The notes: generated by a model not told the origin, from the sequence alone. A DNA stretch of 64,000 bases from Pseudomonas fluorescens (GCF_902497995.1 NZ_CABVII010000002.1:310001-374000), one strand, 5' to 3'. Positions 50,825 through 62,738 are shown, numbered from the stretch's first letter. Numbers and translations are program-made.

Positions 50825-50898
50825 TTTCGCCGGCAAGCCGGTCTCCCACAGTTGGAATGAGTTCTCCTGTGGGAGCGAGACCGGCTTGCCGGCGAAGG
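50825..50898. repeat. REP pair (inverted)
   Basis: Arms TTCGCCGGCAAGCCGGTCTC and inverse, the class with a GCCGGC core, between convergent yjiA and a GntR gene. Confidence 0.88.
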
Positions 50899-50902
50899 CA
50901 AC

Positions 50903-51631
50903 CTAACCGGCGACACGATTCCGGCCGGGTATCGGTTGTGAGTTGAGCAATACAGCCTCCAGATGATCCAGATACCGGCTCAGCAATGCCTTGCCCTTCA
51001 AAGCATCCCCACACGCAACCGCATCCACAATCCCTTCGTGCACCTGCAATCCGCAATAAATTTCCATCGGCGCATTAAACTGCGCAATCGCCAACGAAGT
51101 CAGGGGTACCAGACTGGCAAGAAAATGCGCCAACGGTGCATTCCCCGCCATATCGGCCAACGCCAGATGAAATTCCCCCGTCAACCGAAGCGCCGGGCCA
51201 CGCTGGTCGCGCTCCAGGCACTGGCGTTGGCGCTTGACCAGTTCCCGCAGGCGTTGCACATCCGTCGCTTGCGGCTGCCGGCAGGCAAGCTGTACCAAGG
51301 TGATCTCGGTCAGCCGGCGGGCATGCAGCGTCTGCCGGGTTTGTTCGGCGTCGGGTGCGGCCACTCGTGGCCGATGATGGGTGCGCAGGATGATGACCTG
51401 CTGATGGGACAGCTTCTCCAGCACGCCACGCATGATGCTGCGGCTGACACCGAACATCTGCCCCAGGCTTTCTTCGGTGAACCGGCTGGCGGGGCCGATG
51501 CGCTGCTCGAGAATGGTATCAAAGACTCGCGGGTAAACATCATCCACCGAGGGTTTCTCGCACTGAACGCGGGAGAAGGGCACGGCCGTGACTGTGTCCC
51601 GGTTGTACCGCGGTGTGGCGAAGCTGTTCAT
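50903..51631 (-). CDS. GntR-family (FCD) transcriptional regulator
   Basis: Regulator of 242 residues. The winged HTH covers VYPRVFDTILEQRIGPASRFTEESLGQMFGVSRSIMRGVLEKL, then a helical FCD domain with metal-site histidines in TGEFHLALADMAGN and VHEGIVDAV. The start at 51631 has GGAG upstream; ten further codons are open. It is 26 bases after another GntR gene on the same strand, behind dctA, so three genes may form one unit. Ligand unknown. Confidence 0.85.
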   Translation of the reverse strand: MNSFATPRYNRDTVTAVPFSRVQCEKPSVDDVYPRVFDTILEQRIGPASRFTEESLGQMFGVSRSIMRGVLEKLSHQQVIILRTHHRPRVAAPDAEQTRQTLHARRLTEITLVQLACRQPQATDVQRLRELVKRQRQCLERDQRGPALRLTGEFHLALADMAGNAPLAHFLASLVPLTSLAIAQFNAPMEIYCGLQVHEGIVDAVACGDALKGKALLSRYLDHLEAVLLNSQPIPGRNRVAG

Positions 51632-51657
51632 GGCCTGTCTCCAGTTCGAAGAGTGGG

Positions 51658-52374
51658 TCAACTGACGAGATTATCGTCCGGGATGTTCAATTCGATGCCC
51701 ATCCGCTGGCCTTCGCGAAGGATGTGGCGGCGCATCTCGGCGCTGGCCTGGGCGCTGTTCTTGCTGCGAATGGCGCGCACCACGGCTTCGTTTTCTTCGA
51801 GGCGTTCCGCCAGATGCTCCGGAGAATTGCGCAGCACGTCGGCGCTTTGCTTGAGGGCATTGCTGGTCTGCTGCACCACGCTCTGGAAGATCGGGTTCGA
51901 GGTCAGGGTGAACAGCTCTTCGTGGAACGCGATGTAGGCGTTCACCCCGGCTTCGCTGTCGTTGGCCTCCAGGGCTTCGCGCATGTCCATGAGGGTCAGG
52001 CGCAGTTGCCCGACTTCCTTGCTGCTGATCGATTGCGCCACCAGGCCGACAATGAACGGCTCGAGGGTGTAACGCAGTTGCAGCACATCCTCCAGGCTCG
52101 CGCCGGCCACCGCACTGTCGTGGGTTTGGCTGTCACTGAGATTGGCTTCCAGCACAACCACGCCTTTACCCGGCATGGAACGCACCAACCCGAGGGTCTC
52201 CAACACGATGACCGCTTCACGCAGGCTCGGGCGGCTGATGCCCAGTTGTTCGGCCAGTTCCCGTTGCCCCGGCAGCATTTCACCGGAGCGCCACTGACCA
52301 CGGGCCAGAGCGGCCCGAAGTTTTTCTACAACTGAATTCACAACGGTCGACGAGGTGATCACTGTTCGCTCCAT
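51658..52374 (-). CDS. GntR/FadR-family regulator next to dctA
   Basis: Regulator of 238 residues. The HTH contains LPGQRELAEQLGISRPSLREAVIVLETLGLV, the LldR/PdhR-like pattern, and the FCD domain includes YIAFHEELFTLTSNPI. Adjacent to dctA with the same polarity, as in the P. aeruginosa PA0119/PA0120 pair, so it probably controls dctA in response to a carboxylate. Start uncertain: ATG at 52380 or 52374, or GTG at 52362, which alone has GGAG at good spacing. A strong hairpin lies between dctA and this gene. Confidence 0.85.
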   Translation of the reverse strand: MERTVITSSTVVNSVVEKLRAALARGQWRSGEMLPGQRELAEQLGISRPSLREAVIVLETLGLVRSMPGKGVVVLEANLSDSQTHDSAVAGASLEDVLQLRYTLEPFIVGLVAQSISSKEVGQLRLTLMDMREALEANDSEAGVNAYIAFHEELFTLTSNPIFQSVVQQTSNALKQSADVLRNSPEHLAERLEENEAVVRAIRSKNSAQASAEMRRHILREGQRMGIELNIPDDNLVS

Positions 52375-52396
52375 GAGCATCCATAACGATTGATGA

Positions 52397-52422
52397 CCGT
52401 GCCTGCCCGTGGGCAGGCACGG
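52397..52422. terminator. Strong hairpin after dctA
   Basis: CCGTGCCTGCCC and GGGCAGGCACGG form a perfect 12-base-pair palindrome with a two-base centre, eight bases after the dctA stop. No T run follows on the minus strand; it may attenuate rather than end transcription into the GntR gene. Confidence 0.6.
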
Positions 52423-52429
52423 CGATTAC

Positions 52430-53743
52430 TCAGAACTCCTGCTGATGCGCCGGGCCCGCTGGTTTGCGGGGCTGGAAGGTATACCCCACCTGGCCGGAAA
52501 GCACTTTGTTCGCCCGTTCGACATCGATGTCTTTTTCCCAGCGCGCGATAGCCACCGTGGCGACGCAGTTGCCGATCAGGTTGGTCAGCGCCCGGCCGAT
52601 GCCCATGAACCAGTCCACCGCCAGCACCAGCACCAGGCCCACCACCGGGATCGCCGGTATCGCCGTCAGGGTAGCCGCGAGAATCACCAGCGCCGAGCCG
52701 GGAATGCCATGGGCGCCTTTGGAGGTGATCAGCGATACCAGCAGAATCGTCAGCAAGTCAGTCATGGCCAGCGGCGTGCCGGTGGCATTGGCGATGAACA
52801 CGATAGCCAGGGTGAGGTAGATCGAGAAGCCGTCGAGATTGAACGAGTAACCGGTAGGAATGACCAGTCCGACCGTCGAACTGCCAATGCCGAGGTGCTC
52901 AAGCTTGCGCATGATTTGTGGCAGCACGGCGTCGGAAGAAGCGGTACCCATGACGATCAGCAATTCTTCGCGCAGGTACTTGAGCAATGGCCACATCCGC
53001 AGGCCGGACAGGCGCATCACCAGGCCGAGAATCAACGCCACGAACGCTACGCAAGTCAGGTAAAACAGGCCGACCAGGCTGCCCAGATGCTGCAGCGAAT
53101 CCAGGCCATATTTGCTGGTAGTAAAGGCAATCGCACCGAACACGCCGATCGGCGCCAGGCGCACGATCATGCCCATGATGCGGAAGATTACGTGGCTCAA
53201 CTCATTGATCAGCCGTGAAATACCGGAAGCCGCTTCACCCACCAGGTTCAGCGCGCTGCCGAACAACACGGAAAACAGCAGGACCTGCAAAATGTTGTTG
53301 TCGGCAAAGGCGCCAATCACCGACGTCGGGATCAGGTCCATCAGGAACTGCGTGGTGGTGTGCATGTGCTGACTGCGCTGGGCGATATCGCCCATATCGG
53401 CGGCGGAGAGCTGATCCAGATGAATGTTCGCGCCGCTGCCAATGCCGGTGCTGAAGGCGAAGACCAGGCCGATCACCAGGGCGATGGTGGTCAGGATTTC
53501 GAAGTAGATCACCGATTTCAGGCCGATGCGTCCGACCTTCTTCAGGTCGCCGGCACCGCTGATGCCGCTGACCACCACGCAAAACACGATCAGACCGATG
53601 AGCATCTTGATCAGTTTGATGAAGCCATCGCCGAGGGGTTTGAGCTGGGCGGAGTATTCAGGAAGGGTCAGTCCGCAGACGATGCCGAGCACCAGTCCGA
53701 GAACCACTTGGAGGAAGATTGAACGCGAGCACCATCTGAGCAT
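52430..53743 (-). CDS. dctA: C4-dicarboxylate:cation symporter DctA
   Basis: Symporter of 437 residues with eight spans and two re-entrant loops. Signatures: FIKLIKMLIGLIVFCVVVSGISG, the serine-rich loop around VMGTASSDAVLPQIMRKLE, VIPTGYSFNLDG with the substrate-binding Asn, and SKGAHGIPGSALVILAATL. It takes up succinate, fumarate or malate; pseudomonads have several copies and this one is linked to GntR rather than dctBD. The promoter region has a TGGT-N3-ACCG element. Confidence 0.9.
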   Translation of the reverse strand: MLRWCSRSIFLQVVLGLVLGIVCGLTLPEYSAQLKPLGDGFIKLIKMLIGLIVFCVVVSGISGAGDLKKVGRIGLKSVIYFEILTTIALVIGLVFAFSTGIGSGANIHLDQLSAADMGDIAQRSQHMHTTTQFLMDLIPTSVIGAFADNNILQVLLFSVLFGSALNLVGEAASGISRLINELSHVIFRIMGMIVRLAPIGVFGAIAFTTSKYGLDSLQHLGSLVGLFYLTCVAFVALILGLVMRLSGLRMWPLLKYLREELLIVMGTASSDAVLPQIMRKLEHLGIGSSTVGLVIPTGYSFNLDGFSIYLTLAIVFIANATGTPLAMTDLLTILLVSLITSKGAHGIPGSALVILAATLTAIPAIPVVGLVLVLAVDWFMGIGRALTNLIGNCVATVAIARWEKDIDVERANKVLSGQVGYTFQPRKPAGPAHQQEF

Positions 53744-53811
53744 GGGAGGAATCCTGGTCGGTGTCCTGGCTGCCGACGCTGAAGCGCATCAGATTCAGGA
53801 CTTAATTATTG

Positions 53812-53822
53812 TGGTCTTACCG
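53812..53822. promoter_or_regulatory. Candidate GntR operator in dctA promoter
   Basis: TGGTCTTACCG fits the FadR/LldR-type pattern TGGTNNNACCA with one mismatch. It lies 69 bases upstream of the dctA start in an AT-rich stretch. Probable site of the adjacent GntR regulator. Confidence 0.4.
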
Positions 53823-53923
53823 GTATGTCCAGTGCAGGCGCAGTTTATGCTGGTTTTTTTCGGTATTACAAGCGGAAAAAGAAAAATTGGCATGACCGGT
53901 CTGACCGGTGCTGCCGACCCCCC

Positions 53924-54022
53924 GTAGGAGCCAGGCTTGCCGGCGAAGGCGTCGTCATGGGCGGTGCAGGACTCAAGGCCGCCTTCGCTGCGGTGCGGCG
54001 ATCCGACAAGCCGGCTCCTACA
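53924..54022. repeat. REP-like pair
   Basis: GTAGGAGCCAGGCTTGCCGGCGA at the left and GACAAGCCGGCTCCTACAG at the right, with a diverged middle containing GCCTTCGCTGCGGTGCGGCG. It occupies the dctA-glyA gap. Confidence 0.75.
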
Positions 54023-54046
54023 GGGGAAATCGATAAATCGCGGACG

Positions 54047-54079
54047 AAAAAAAACCGGCCATTCACTGGCCGGTTTTTC
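54047..54079 (-). terminator. Rho-independent terminator of glyA
   Basis: Stem AACCGGCCA/TGGCCGGTT with loop TTCAC; on the minus strand a run of eight T residues follows. It is 24 bases after the glyA stop. Confidence 0.9.
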
Positions 54080-54102
54080 ATTGCTGCGGTTAAGCGGGCT
54101 GA

Positions 54103-55356
<1,254 letters not shown>

Positions 55357-55487
55357 GGCGGTCCTCAAGGATCGGGGGCAGAAAAGGGGGGCATTCTAAC
55401 CCAATGGGTTTTAGATGGCATATGAAAGGACATCATGTCGCAGACAAGTGGGCTTCATGACGGGATCAGCGGTGAATGTGCCGCCCC

Positions 55488-55610
55488 CTTCGCGGGCAAG
55501 TCGAATCGTCGCACCGCCGCTCCCACAATGATCGCAGTCGATCACAAATATGGGGTACTCCGCACAAACCTGTGGGAGCGGCGGTGCGACGATTCGACTT
55601 GCCCGCGAAG
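55488..55610. repeat. Perfect 40-base inverted repeat, extended REP variant
   Basis: Arms at 55488-55527 and 55571-55610 are identical over 40 bases in inverted orientation, with a 43-base spacer. The outer part is the usual CTTCGCGGGCAAG REP core and the inner end CGCTCCCACA. Between them is an extra TCGAATCGTCGCACCGC module not present in other REPs of the window. Confidence 0.85.
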
Positions 55611-55635
55611 AGGCCATCAGCCTCACCACAGAATT

Positions 55636-55752
55636 TCAATCGAACAGCGCATCACTGCTGCACTGCGCCTCAAACCGCCCCGCCGGCATCGGACGCCCGA
55701 ACAGAGACTCCTGAACCTCATCGCAACCATGTTCAGTAAGTATGGCAAAGTG
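55636..55752 (-). pseudogene. Remnant of the C-terminus of an EAL-domain protein (morA-like)
   Basis: On the minus strand 39 codons end at the TGA at 55636. They read HFAILTEHGCDEVQESLFGRP followed by MPAGRFE, which is the final part of an EAL phosphodiesterase domain (typically ..LxxxGCDxxQGYxFxxPMPA). The codon preceding this piece is an in-frame TAG, and further upstream nothing recognisable remains. In P. aeruginosa the GGDEF-EAL gene morA lies beside glyA (PA4601/PA4602), so this is probably the tail of a deleted morA. Could also be a fragment of another EAL gene. Confidence 0.7.
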
Positions 55753-55940
55753 CTACTTAGACCCGGCTGGACTGCCCTTCGTCATTCAGGTAGCTTTGCC
55801 GGTTACGCGGGAGCGTTCCAGCTCCTAAACTCAGACTTTTTCAGCGCGCACGCACTGGTCCACATCATGCGGCGACGCGCACGGTCTGGCCGGGCATCGC
55901 CTGCTCCAATCATTCATCAGTCACTGACCCAAGGTTCTCC
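55753..55940. other. Intergenic, ettA promoter region
   Basis: 190 bases between the EAL remnant and ettA. No coding pattern; it presumably contains the deletion junction and the ettA promoter. AAGG before the ettA ATG. Confidence 0.4.
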
Positions 55941-57605
55941 ATGGCTCAATACGTATTCACCATGCATCGGCTGGGTAAAGTTGTTCCGCCGAAGCGGGAA
56001 ATCCTGAAAAACATTTCGCTGTCGTTCTTCCCGGGCGCCAAGATTGGCGTACTCGGCCTTAACGGTTCGGGTAAATCCACGCTGTTGAAAATCATGGCGG
56101 GCGTCGACACCGAGTTCGACGGCGAAGCCCGTCCGATGCCGGACCTGAACATCGGCTACCTGCCGCAGGAACCGATCCTGGACCCGACCAAGACCGTGCG
56201 TGAAGTGGTCGAGGAAGCGGTCAGCGTGATCAAGAACGCCCAGGCGCGCCTGGACGAGGTCTACGCGGCTTACGCTGAAGAAGATGCCGACTTCGACAAG
56301 CTTGCGGCAGAACAGGCCAAGCTCGAAGCCATCCTGCAAGCCAGCGACGGTCACAACCTGGATCGCCAACTGGAAGTCGCCGCCGATGCGCTGCGCCTGC
56401 CGGCCTGGGATGCCAAGGTCGAATTCCTGTCCGGTGGCGAGAAGCGTCGTGTGGCCCTGTGCCGCCTGTTGCTGTCCGCCCCCGACATGCTGCTGCTTGA
56501 CGAGCCGACCAACCACCTGGACGCCGATTCCGTCGCCTGGCTGGAGCACTTCCTGCACGACTTCCCGGGCACCGTGGTTGCGATCACGCACGACCGTTAC
56601 TTCCTGGACAACGTTGCAGGCTGGATCCTCGAGCTCGACCGCGGCGCCGGTATCCCGTACGAGGGCAACTATTCGGGTTGGCTCGAAGCCAAGTCCAATC
56701 GTCTGGCGGCCGAATCCAAGCAGCAGTCGGCCCACGAAAAAGCCATGAAGGAAGAACTGGAGTGGGTGCGCCAAGGCGCCAAGGCCCGCCAGTCCAAATC
56801 CAAGGCTCGTCTGCAACGCTTCGAAGAAATGCAATCGCAGGAATTCCAGAAGCGCAGCGAAACCAACGAGATCTACATCCCGGCCGGTCCACGCCTGGGC
56901 GACAAGGTCATCGAATTCAAGAACGTTTCCAAGGGTTATGGCGATCGCGTGCTGATCGACAACCTGTCGTTCTCCATGCCTAAAGGTGCCATCGTTGGCG
57001 TGATCGGCGGTAACGGCGCCGGTAAATCGACCCTGTTCCGCATGCTGATGGGCAAGGAAACGCCGGATTCGGGCTCCATCGAAGTCGGCGAAACCGTGCA
57101 GCTTGCTTGTGTGGATCAGAGCCGCGAAGACCTGGATGGCAGCAAGACCGTATTCCAGCAGATCTCCGAAGGTTCGGATCAGATCCGCATCGGCAACTAC
57201 GAGATCCCGTCGCGCACCTACGTCGGTCGCTTCAACTTCAAGGGCGGCGACCAGCAGAAGTTCGTCAAGGACCTGTCCGGTGGTGAGCGCGGTCGCTTGC
57301 ACCTGGCCCTGACCCTGAAAGAGGGCGGCAACGTCCTGCTGCTCGACGAACCGTCCAACGACCTCGACGTCGAAACCCTGCGTTCCCTGGAAGAAGCCCT
57401 GCTGGACTTCCCTGGCGCCGCCATTGTGATCTCTCACGATCGGTGGTTCCTTGACCGCGTCGCGACTCACATCCTGGCGTACGAAGACGACTCGCAAGCG
57501 GTGTTCTTCGAAGGCAACTACACCGAGTACGAAGCCGATCGCCGCAAACGCCTGGGCGAAGCGGCTACCCAGCCGCATCGTGTACGGCACAAGAAACTGG
57601 CCTGA
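55941..57605 (+). CDS. ettA: Energy-dependent translational throttle protein EttA
   Basis: ABC-F ATPase of 554 residues that binds the ribosomal E site and gates elongation. Two nucleotide-binding domains: Walker A GLNGSGKST near residue 39 with signature LSGGEKRRVALCR, and GGNGAGKST near residue 356 with LSGGERGRLHLA. Walker B pieces LLLDEPTNHLD and LLLDEPSNDLD. The arm insertion and the PtIM linker (QSAHEKAMKEELEWVRQGAKARQ) are in place. Single gene followed by a terminator. Confidence 0.95.
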   Translation: MAQYVFTMHRLGKVVPPKREILKNISLSFFPGAKIGVLGLNGSGKSTLLKIMAGVDTEFDGEARPMPDLNIGYLPQEPILDPTKTVREVVEEAVSVIKNAQARLDEVYAAYAEEDADFDKLAAEQAKLEAILQASDGHNLDRQLEVAADALRLPAWDAKVEFLSGGEKRRVALCRLLLSAPDMLLLDEPTNHLDADSVAWLEHFLHDFPGTVVAITHDRYFLDNVAGWILELDRGAGIPYEGNYSGWLEAKSNRLAAESKQQSAHEKAMKEELEWVRQGAKARQSKSKARLQRFEEMQSQEFQKRSETNEIYIPAGPRLGDKVIEFKNVSKGYGDRVLIDNLSFSMPKGAIVGVIGGNGAGKSTLFRMLMGKETPDSGSIEVGETVQLACVDQSREDLDGSKTVFQQISEGSDQIRIGNYEIPSRTYVGRFNFKGGDQQKFVKDLSGGERGRLHLALTLKEGGNVLLLDEPSNDLDVETLRSLEEALLDFPGAAIVISHDRWFLDRVATHILAYEDDSQAVFFEGNYTEYEADRRKRLGEAATQPHRVRHKKLA

Positions 57606-57629
57606 TTCGGGGTTGGTTGCGTGAAAAAA

Positions 57630-57657
57630 GCGGAGCCTTCGGGGTTCCGTTTTTTTT
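57630..57657 (+). terminator. Rho-independent terminator of ettA
   Basis: Stem built on CGGAGCC-TTCG-GGGTTCCG followed by eight T residues, 24 bases after the ettA stop. Confidence 0.85.
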
Positions 57658-57686
57658 CGCGTTTTTTCCGTCACTTTGCGGTGCTG

Positions 57687-57757
57687 CCTTCGCGGGCAAG
57701 CCTCGCTCCTACGTTTGGCGGCATGTTTCCTGTAGGAGCGAGGCTTGCCCGCGAAGG
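57687..57757. repeat. REP pair (inverted)
   Basis: Arms of the GTAGGAGCGAGGCTTGCCCG class. The remaining bases up to the gdhA start (57758-57954) are AT-rich and should contain its promoter; no specific operator was recognised. Confidence 0.9.
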
Positions 57758-57831
57758 TGATCCATCTAATGGTGCATAACCACCATTGTGAATCCCGTTT
57801 CAGGTGCAAAAAACGCTGAATTCGTTACTAA

Positions 57832-59783
<1,952 letters not shown>

Positions 59784-59916
59784 GGTTTTCTCCCGTTATA
59801 GGGTTTGGGCCATGGTCACAGGCATTAAGTTTCGACGGATGCCTGTCAGCGACTTATTGCTGCCACCAGGCCTGTTCGACGTCTTGCAACGAATCCATCA
59901 AGCTCCACAAAACCAC

Positions 59917-60006
59917 TGTGGGAGCGGGCTTGCTCGCGAAGGCGGAGTGTCAGTCAGTGATGATGTCGACTGACACACCGCCTTCGCGAGCAAGCCCGCT
60001 CCCACA
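59917..60006. repeat. REP pair (inverted)
   Basis: Arms of the TGTGGGAGCGGGCTTGCTCG class; spacer with GATGATGTCGACTGACACAC. It ends just before the stop of the DUF4105 gene. Confidence 0.9.
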
Positions 60007-60028
60007 AGGGAATAGCGGTGCTTTTGAG

Positions 60029-61882
60029 TCAGTAGTGATACCACTTCAGCTCAAGCATCACTTCGTTCTCGGGGGAGGCCAGGTGGCTGAATTCGCGCTG
60101 TGCGCTCAGACGAAGCCCGAGGTTGCGCGACAACTCCCACTGTTGATTCAGACTTACGCTGCGGCGCACTTCACCGTTGGTGAAGAAGTCACCCTTGGCC
60201 TCCAGGCTGAAGTTGCCCAGCGGGTTTTTCCACAGCAGGCCGCTGTTGAAGCCCGCTGCCGGAGCGATGAAACCGGCGAAGTCACTGTTGTGCTCCACGC
60301 GCACGGTGCCCAAGGCGAAACCGAGCATGTCGTCGTCCAGTTGCCAGGTACCGCCGCCACCGCCGTTGACGTGGCTGACCAGGGTTTCGTCGTCGTGTTT
60401 GCCCGGCACGCGCTCCAGGCCGCCGGTGACCTGCCACGAGAGCGGTTGCAACAGCTCATTGCGCGGGGTCAGGGAACGGATGGTCGCCAGGTCAAGTTGC
60501 TGCAACTGCCACTGATTGCCTTCGTATTGGCGCAGTTTCATTTGCAGGATTTCAATCTGCGCACCCAGCGGGAAACTCTCAGCGTTGTCGTTGAGGTCGT
60601 GATAGGCCATGCGCAGGCCGTATTCGCCGAATGCCTGGTCGCCCCGGGTGCCGATACCCGCCTGCCAGGTGCGGGATTCATGGCCGTCCTCGGGCAGGCC
60701 GGGTTGCGGGATGTCCAGCTCCGGTGCCGGGTTCTGGTTGATCGCCCGCAGCAGTTCGAAACTGCGCTGTGCCCGTTGCGGATCGCGTTCCTGGCCGTTG
60801 GCGCGGTAGCGCTCCAACCGGTACGCCGCGTCGATGATCAGCGCCTGACGGTCGCGGGCTTGAGCCTTGAACGCCGGGGTTTGCAATTGCTTCTGGTCGG
60901 CGCTGACCTTCAACACCCATTGCTGTTCTTCATCGGTCAAGGGTTCGGCGCGGCTGAGCAATTCACGCTCCCGCGACGGACGATATTCAATGGATTGCAC
61001 CAGCCCGGCTTCTTTCACGGCTTTGACGGTGTCGGTGGGAATCGCGGTCAGTGGGAATTGCTCGGTCAGTCGCAGGCTCGGACGGGCCACCTGCAGCAGT
61101 TCGAGCAGGCGATAAGAACAGTTTTCGTCGAAGAAGAAATAGTCGAACTGGATCTGTTTCAGTTCCCAGACATGCTCGACCATACGCTCGGTTTCTTGTT
61201 GAGTCAGGTTCAGCCGGTATTCCCACAGGTCGCGATTTTCGAGACTGCGGTACTCCGAGAGTTTTTCCTGATAAGGCACCAGCGCAAACAGGCCCGGATA
61301 GCCGCCCATCAAGCCCTTCCAGGCGTACAGGATGCTGTTGTCCGAGCCTTCGATGTAGGCACCGAAGTTGATCGCGTAACTGAGCAGGGCGGTTTGATCG
61401 CGCTGCACGTCAGCCTGGTCGATGCGCAGCAGGGTGTGGCCGAACATCGATGATGGACTGTTCAGATAGGCCGCGGGGAAGATCATCACCGCACTGTGGG
61501 GCGCGACATCCTTGAACCATTGCTTGAATTCGCTGCAGTCCAGCGTCGGCAGATCGTTCAGGTCGAGCTGCGCCTTCAGCCAGCGGGTGCGGGCGGGATA
61601 GACGCATTGGGCGTGCTGTTCGCCGGCACTCGCGGGGGCGTACAGCGCATGGACCGTCGCTGTCAGCTCACGATCGGGATGCTCGTTGCCGTCGGCAGCG
61701 AGGAAGAATTTCCTGTCACTGACATAGCTGCGCCAGCCGCCGAGCTTGGCCGTTTCGTAATGACCCAGAGATATCCAGAAAGGGTCGTTGGCCAGTTGCT
61801 GCAAACGTTGATTGTCGATGTGTGGCGCGGCGGACAGGGGGGCACAGACACAGAGCGCCAGCCAGGCAAGGCGTTTGAACAT
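60029..61882 (-). CDS. DUF4105 (Lnb-N-like) envelope protein with probable outer-membrane barrel
   Basis: Product of 617 residues with a signal peptide (MFKRLAWLALCVCAPLSAAP). The DUF4105 domain spans about residues 90-270, with SSMFGHTLLRI (His) and YFFFDENCSYRLLELL (Cys) as a candidate catalytic pair. That Pfam family is, to my memory, now linked to the lipoprotein N-acyltransferase Lnb of Bacteroides. Residues about 400-617 alternate polar and hydrophobic strands and end LELKWYHY, as outer-membrane beta-barrels do. Start chosen at 61882; the open frame runs 24 codons further. It lies 93 bases downstream of the DUF3015 gene on the same strand, probably co-transcribed. Confidence 0.8.
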   Translation of the reverse strand: MFKRLAWLALCVCAPLSAAPHIDNQRLQQLANDPFWISLGHYETAKLGGWRSYVSDRKFFLAADGNEHPDRELTATVHALYAPASAGEQHAQCVYPARTRWLKAQLDLNDLPTLDCSEFKQWFKDVAPHSAVMIFPAAYLNSPSSMFGHTLLRIDQADVQRDQTALLSYAINFGAYIEGSDNSILYAWKGLMGGYPGLFALVPYQEKLSEYRSLENRDLWEYRLNLTQQETERMVEHVWELKQIQFDYFFFDENCSYRLLELLQVARPSLRLTEQFPLTAIPTDTVKAVKEAGLVQSIEYRPSRERELLSRAEPLTDEEQQWVLKVSADQKQLQTPAFKAQARDRQALIIDAAYRLERYRANGQERDPQRAQRSFELLRAINQNPAPELDIPQPGLPEDGHESRTWQAGIGTRGDQAFGEYGLRMAYHDLNDNAESFPLGAQIEILQMKLRQYEGNQWQLQQLDLATIRSLTPRNELLQPLSWQVTGGLERVPGKHDDETLVSHVNGGGGGTWQLDDDMLGFALGTVRVEHNSDFAGFIAPAAGFNSGLLWKNPLGNFSLEAKGDFFTNGEVRRSVSLNQQWELSRNLGLRLSAQREFSHLASPENEVMLELKWYHY

Positions 61883-61975
61883 AAATGGCAACTTAAGTCG
61901 AAAAAAACAAAGACCAAAGAGGGGCAGGTCCAAAAAATAAAACCCGCTCCACAAGGGTGCGGGCGCGGGCCGAGC

Positions 61976-62464
61976 TTAAGCTTGAGTGGCGTACTTGACC
62001 AGACGAGGATCGTTTTTCAGGACGGCCAGGGTGTTGGTATGCACGTCCTCAGCGGTCACGTCAGCCTTGCTGAAGATCTGCTGGAAGTGCTCGTGAGTCA
62101 CGGCGGCGAAGTGCGCACGGTCTTCCGGCGCCACGCCCAGTACCACGGCGTAGGTGGTCAGCGCTTCGCCCTGACCTTTAGCCATGTCTTCGGACAGCTC
62201 GTTCATCATGCCATTCATGGCCAACCAGGATTTGCCGCCATAGGTCAGCGACGCATTAGTCGAGCAACCGTTGGTGCCGGAGGTCATACCGAAAGTCGCG
62301 TTGCCGGAAGTGCCGTTGGTGGTGGATGCCAGGAAGTGAGCCGGGGTGCCACGCTGACCTTCAAACAGCATGTTGCCCCAGCCGCAATCCGGGCCGCCTG
62401 GCGCCTGAGCCATGGCGTTGATGGATACAACGGTGAAGAGAGTACCGAGAAGAATCCGTTTCAT
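61976..62464 (-). CDS. DUF3015 family secreted protein
   Basis: Product of 162 residues with a signal peptide (MKRILLGTLFTVVSINAMA). Mature start QAPGGPDCGWGNMLFEGQRGTP and the segment TSGTNGCSTNASLTYGGKSWLAMN carry two cysteines, typical of DUF3015. Function unknown. It precedes the DUF4105 gene in the same direction; the recurring pairing of the two families in Pseudomonas suggests a shared envelope role (inference). Confidence 0.88.
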   Translation of the reverse strand: MKRILLGTLFTVVSINAMAQAPGGPDCGWGNMLFEGQRGTPAHFLASTTNGTSGNATFGMTSGTNGCSTNASLTYGGKSWLAMNGMMNELSEDMAKGQGEALTTYAVVLGVAPEDRAHFAAVTHEHFQQIFSKADVTAEDVHTNTLAVLKNDPRLVKYATQA

Positions 62465-62738
62465 AGCTATGTTCTCTTTATGTGCATACCAATGGACAGG
62501 GTCTGGCCCGATCTGGCGCCAGTGGGCCGGTTATTGTTCCAGCCGCGCAGTTTGGAGTTTAGGCACGTTCCAGGGGTTCCGTGATTTTTTGCAATACATT
62601 CATTGGAAACATTGATTTAGACCCGGCCCGCCTGGAGATGTCACTTTGACTATGCTTTGGCTTGCGGCGCGCCTTGCAAGTGAACCATGGGCAGCGCCAG
62701 AATGCCGCTATCTGCCCCGCCTGATGTAAGGAAGCCCG
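62465..62738. other. Divergent promoter region, DUF3015 / Lon-like gene
   Basis: 274 bases without a coding pattern. Contains AT-rich parts at 62530 and 62585-62620. AGGA of the Lon-like gene is at its right end. No repeat seen. Confidence 0.4.

Noticed and set aside
55917..57809. 630-codon open frame on the minus strand opposite ettA
   Set aside because: It is the antisense shadow of ettA, whose motifs are complete. The minus-strand translation has no recognisable domain and a His/Gln/Val-rich composition typical of GC-rich antisense frames.
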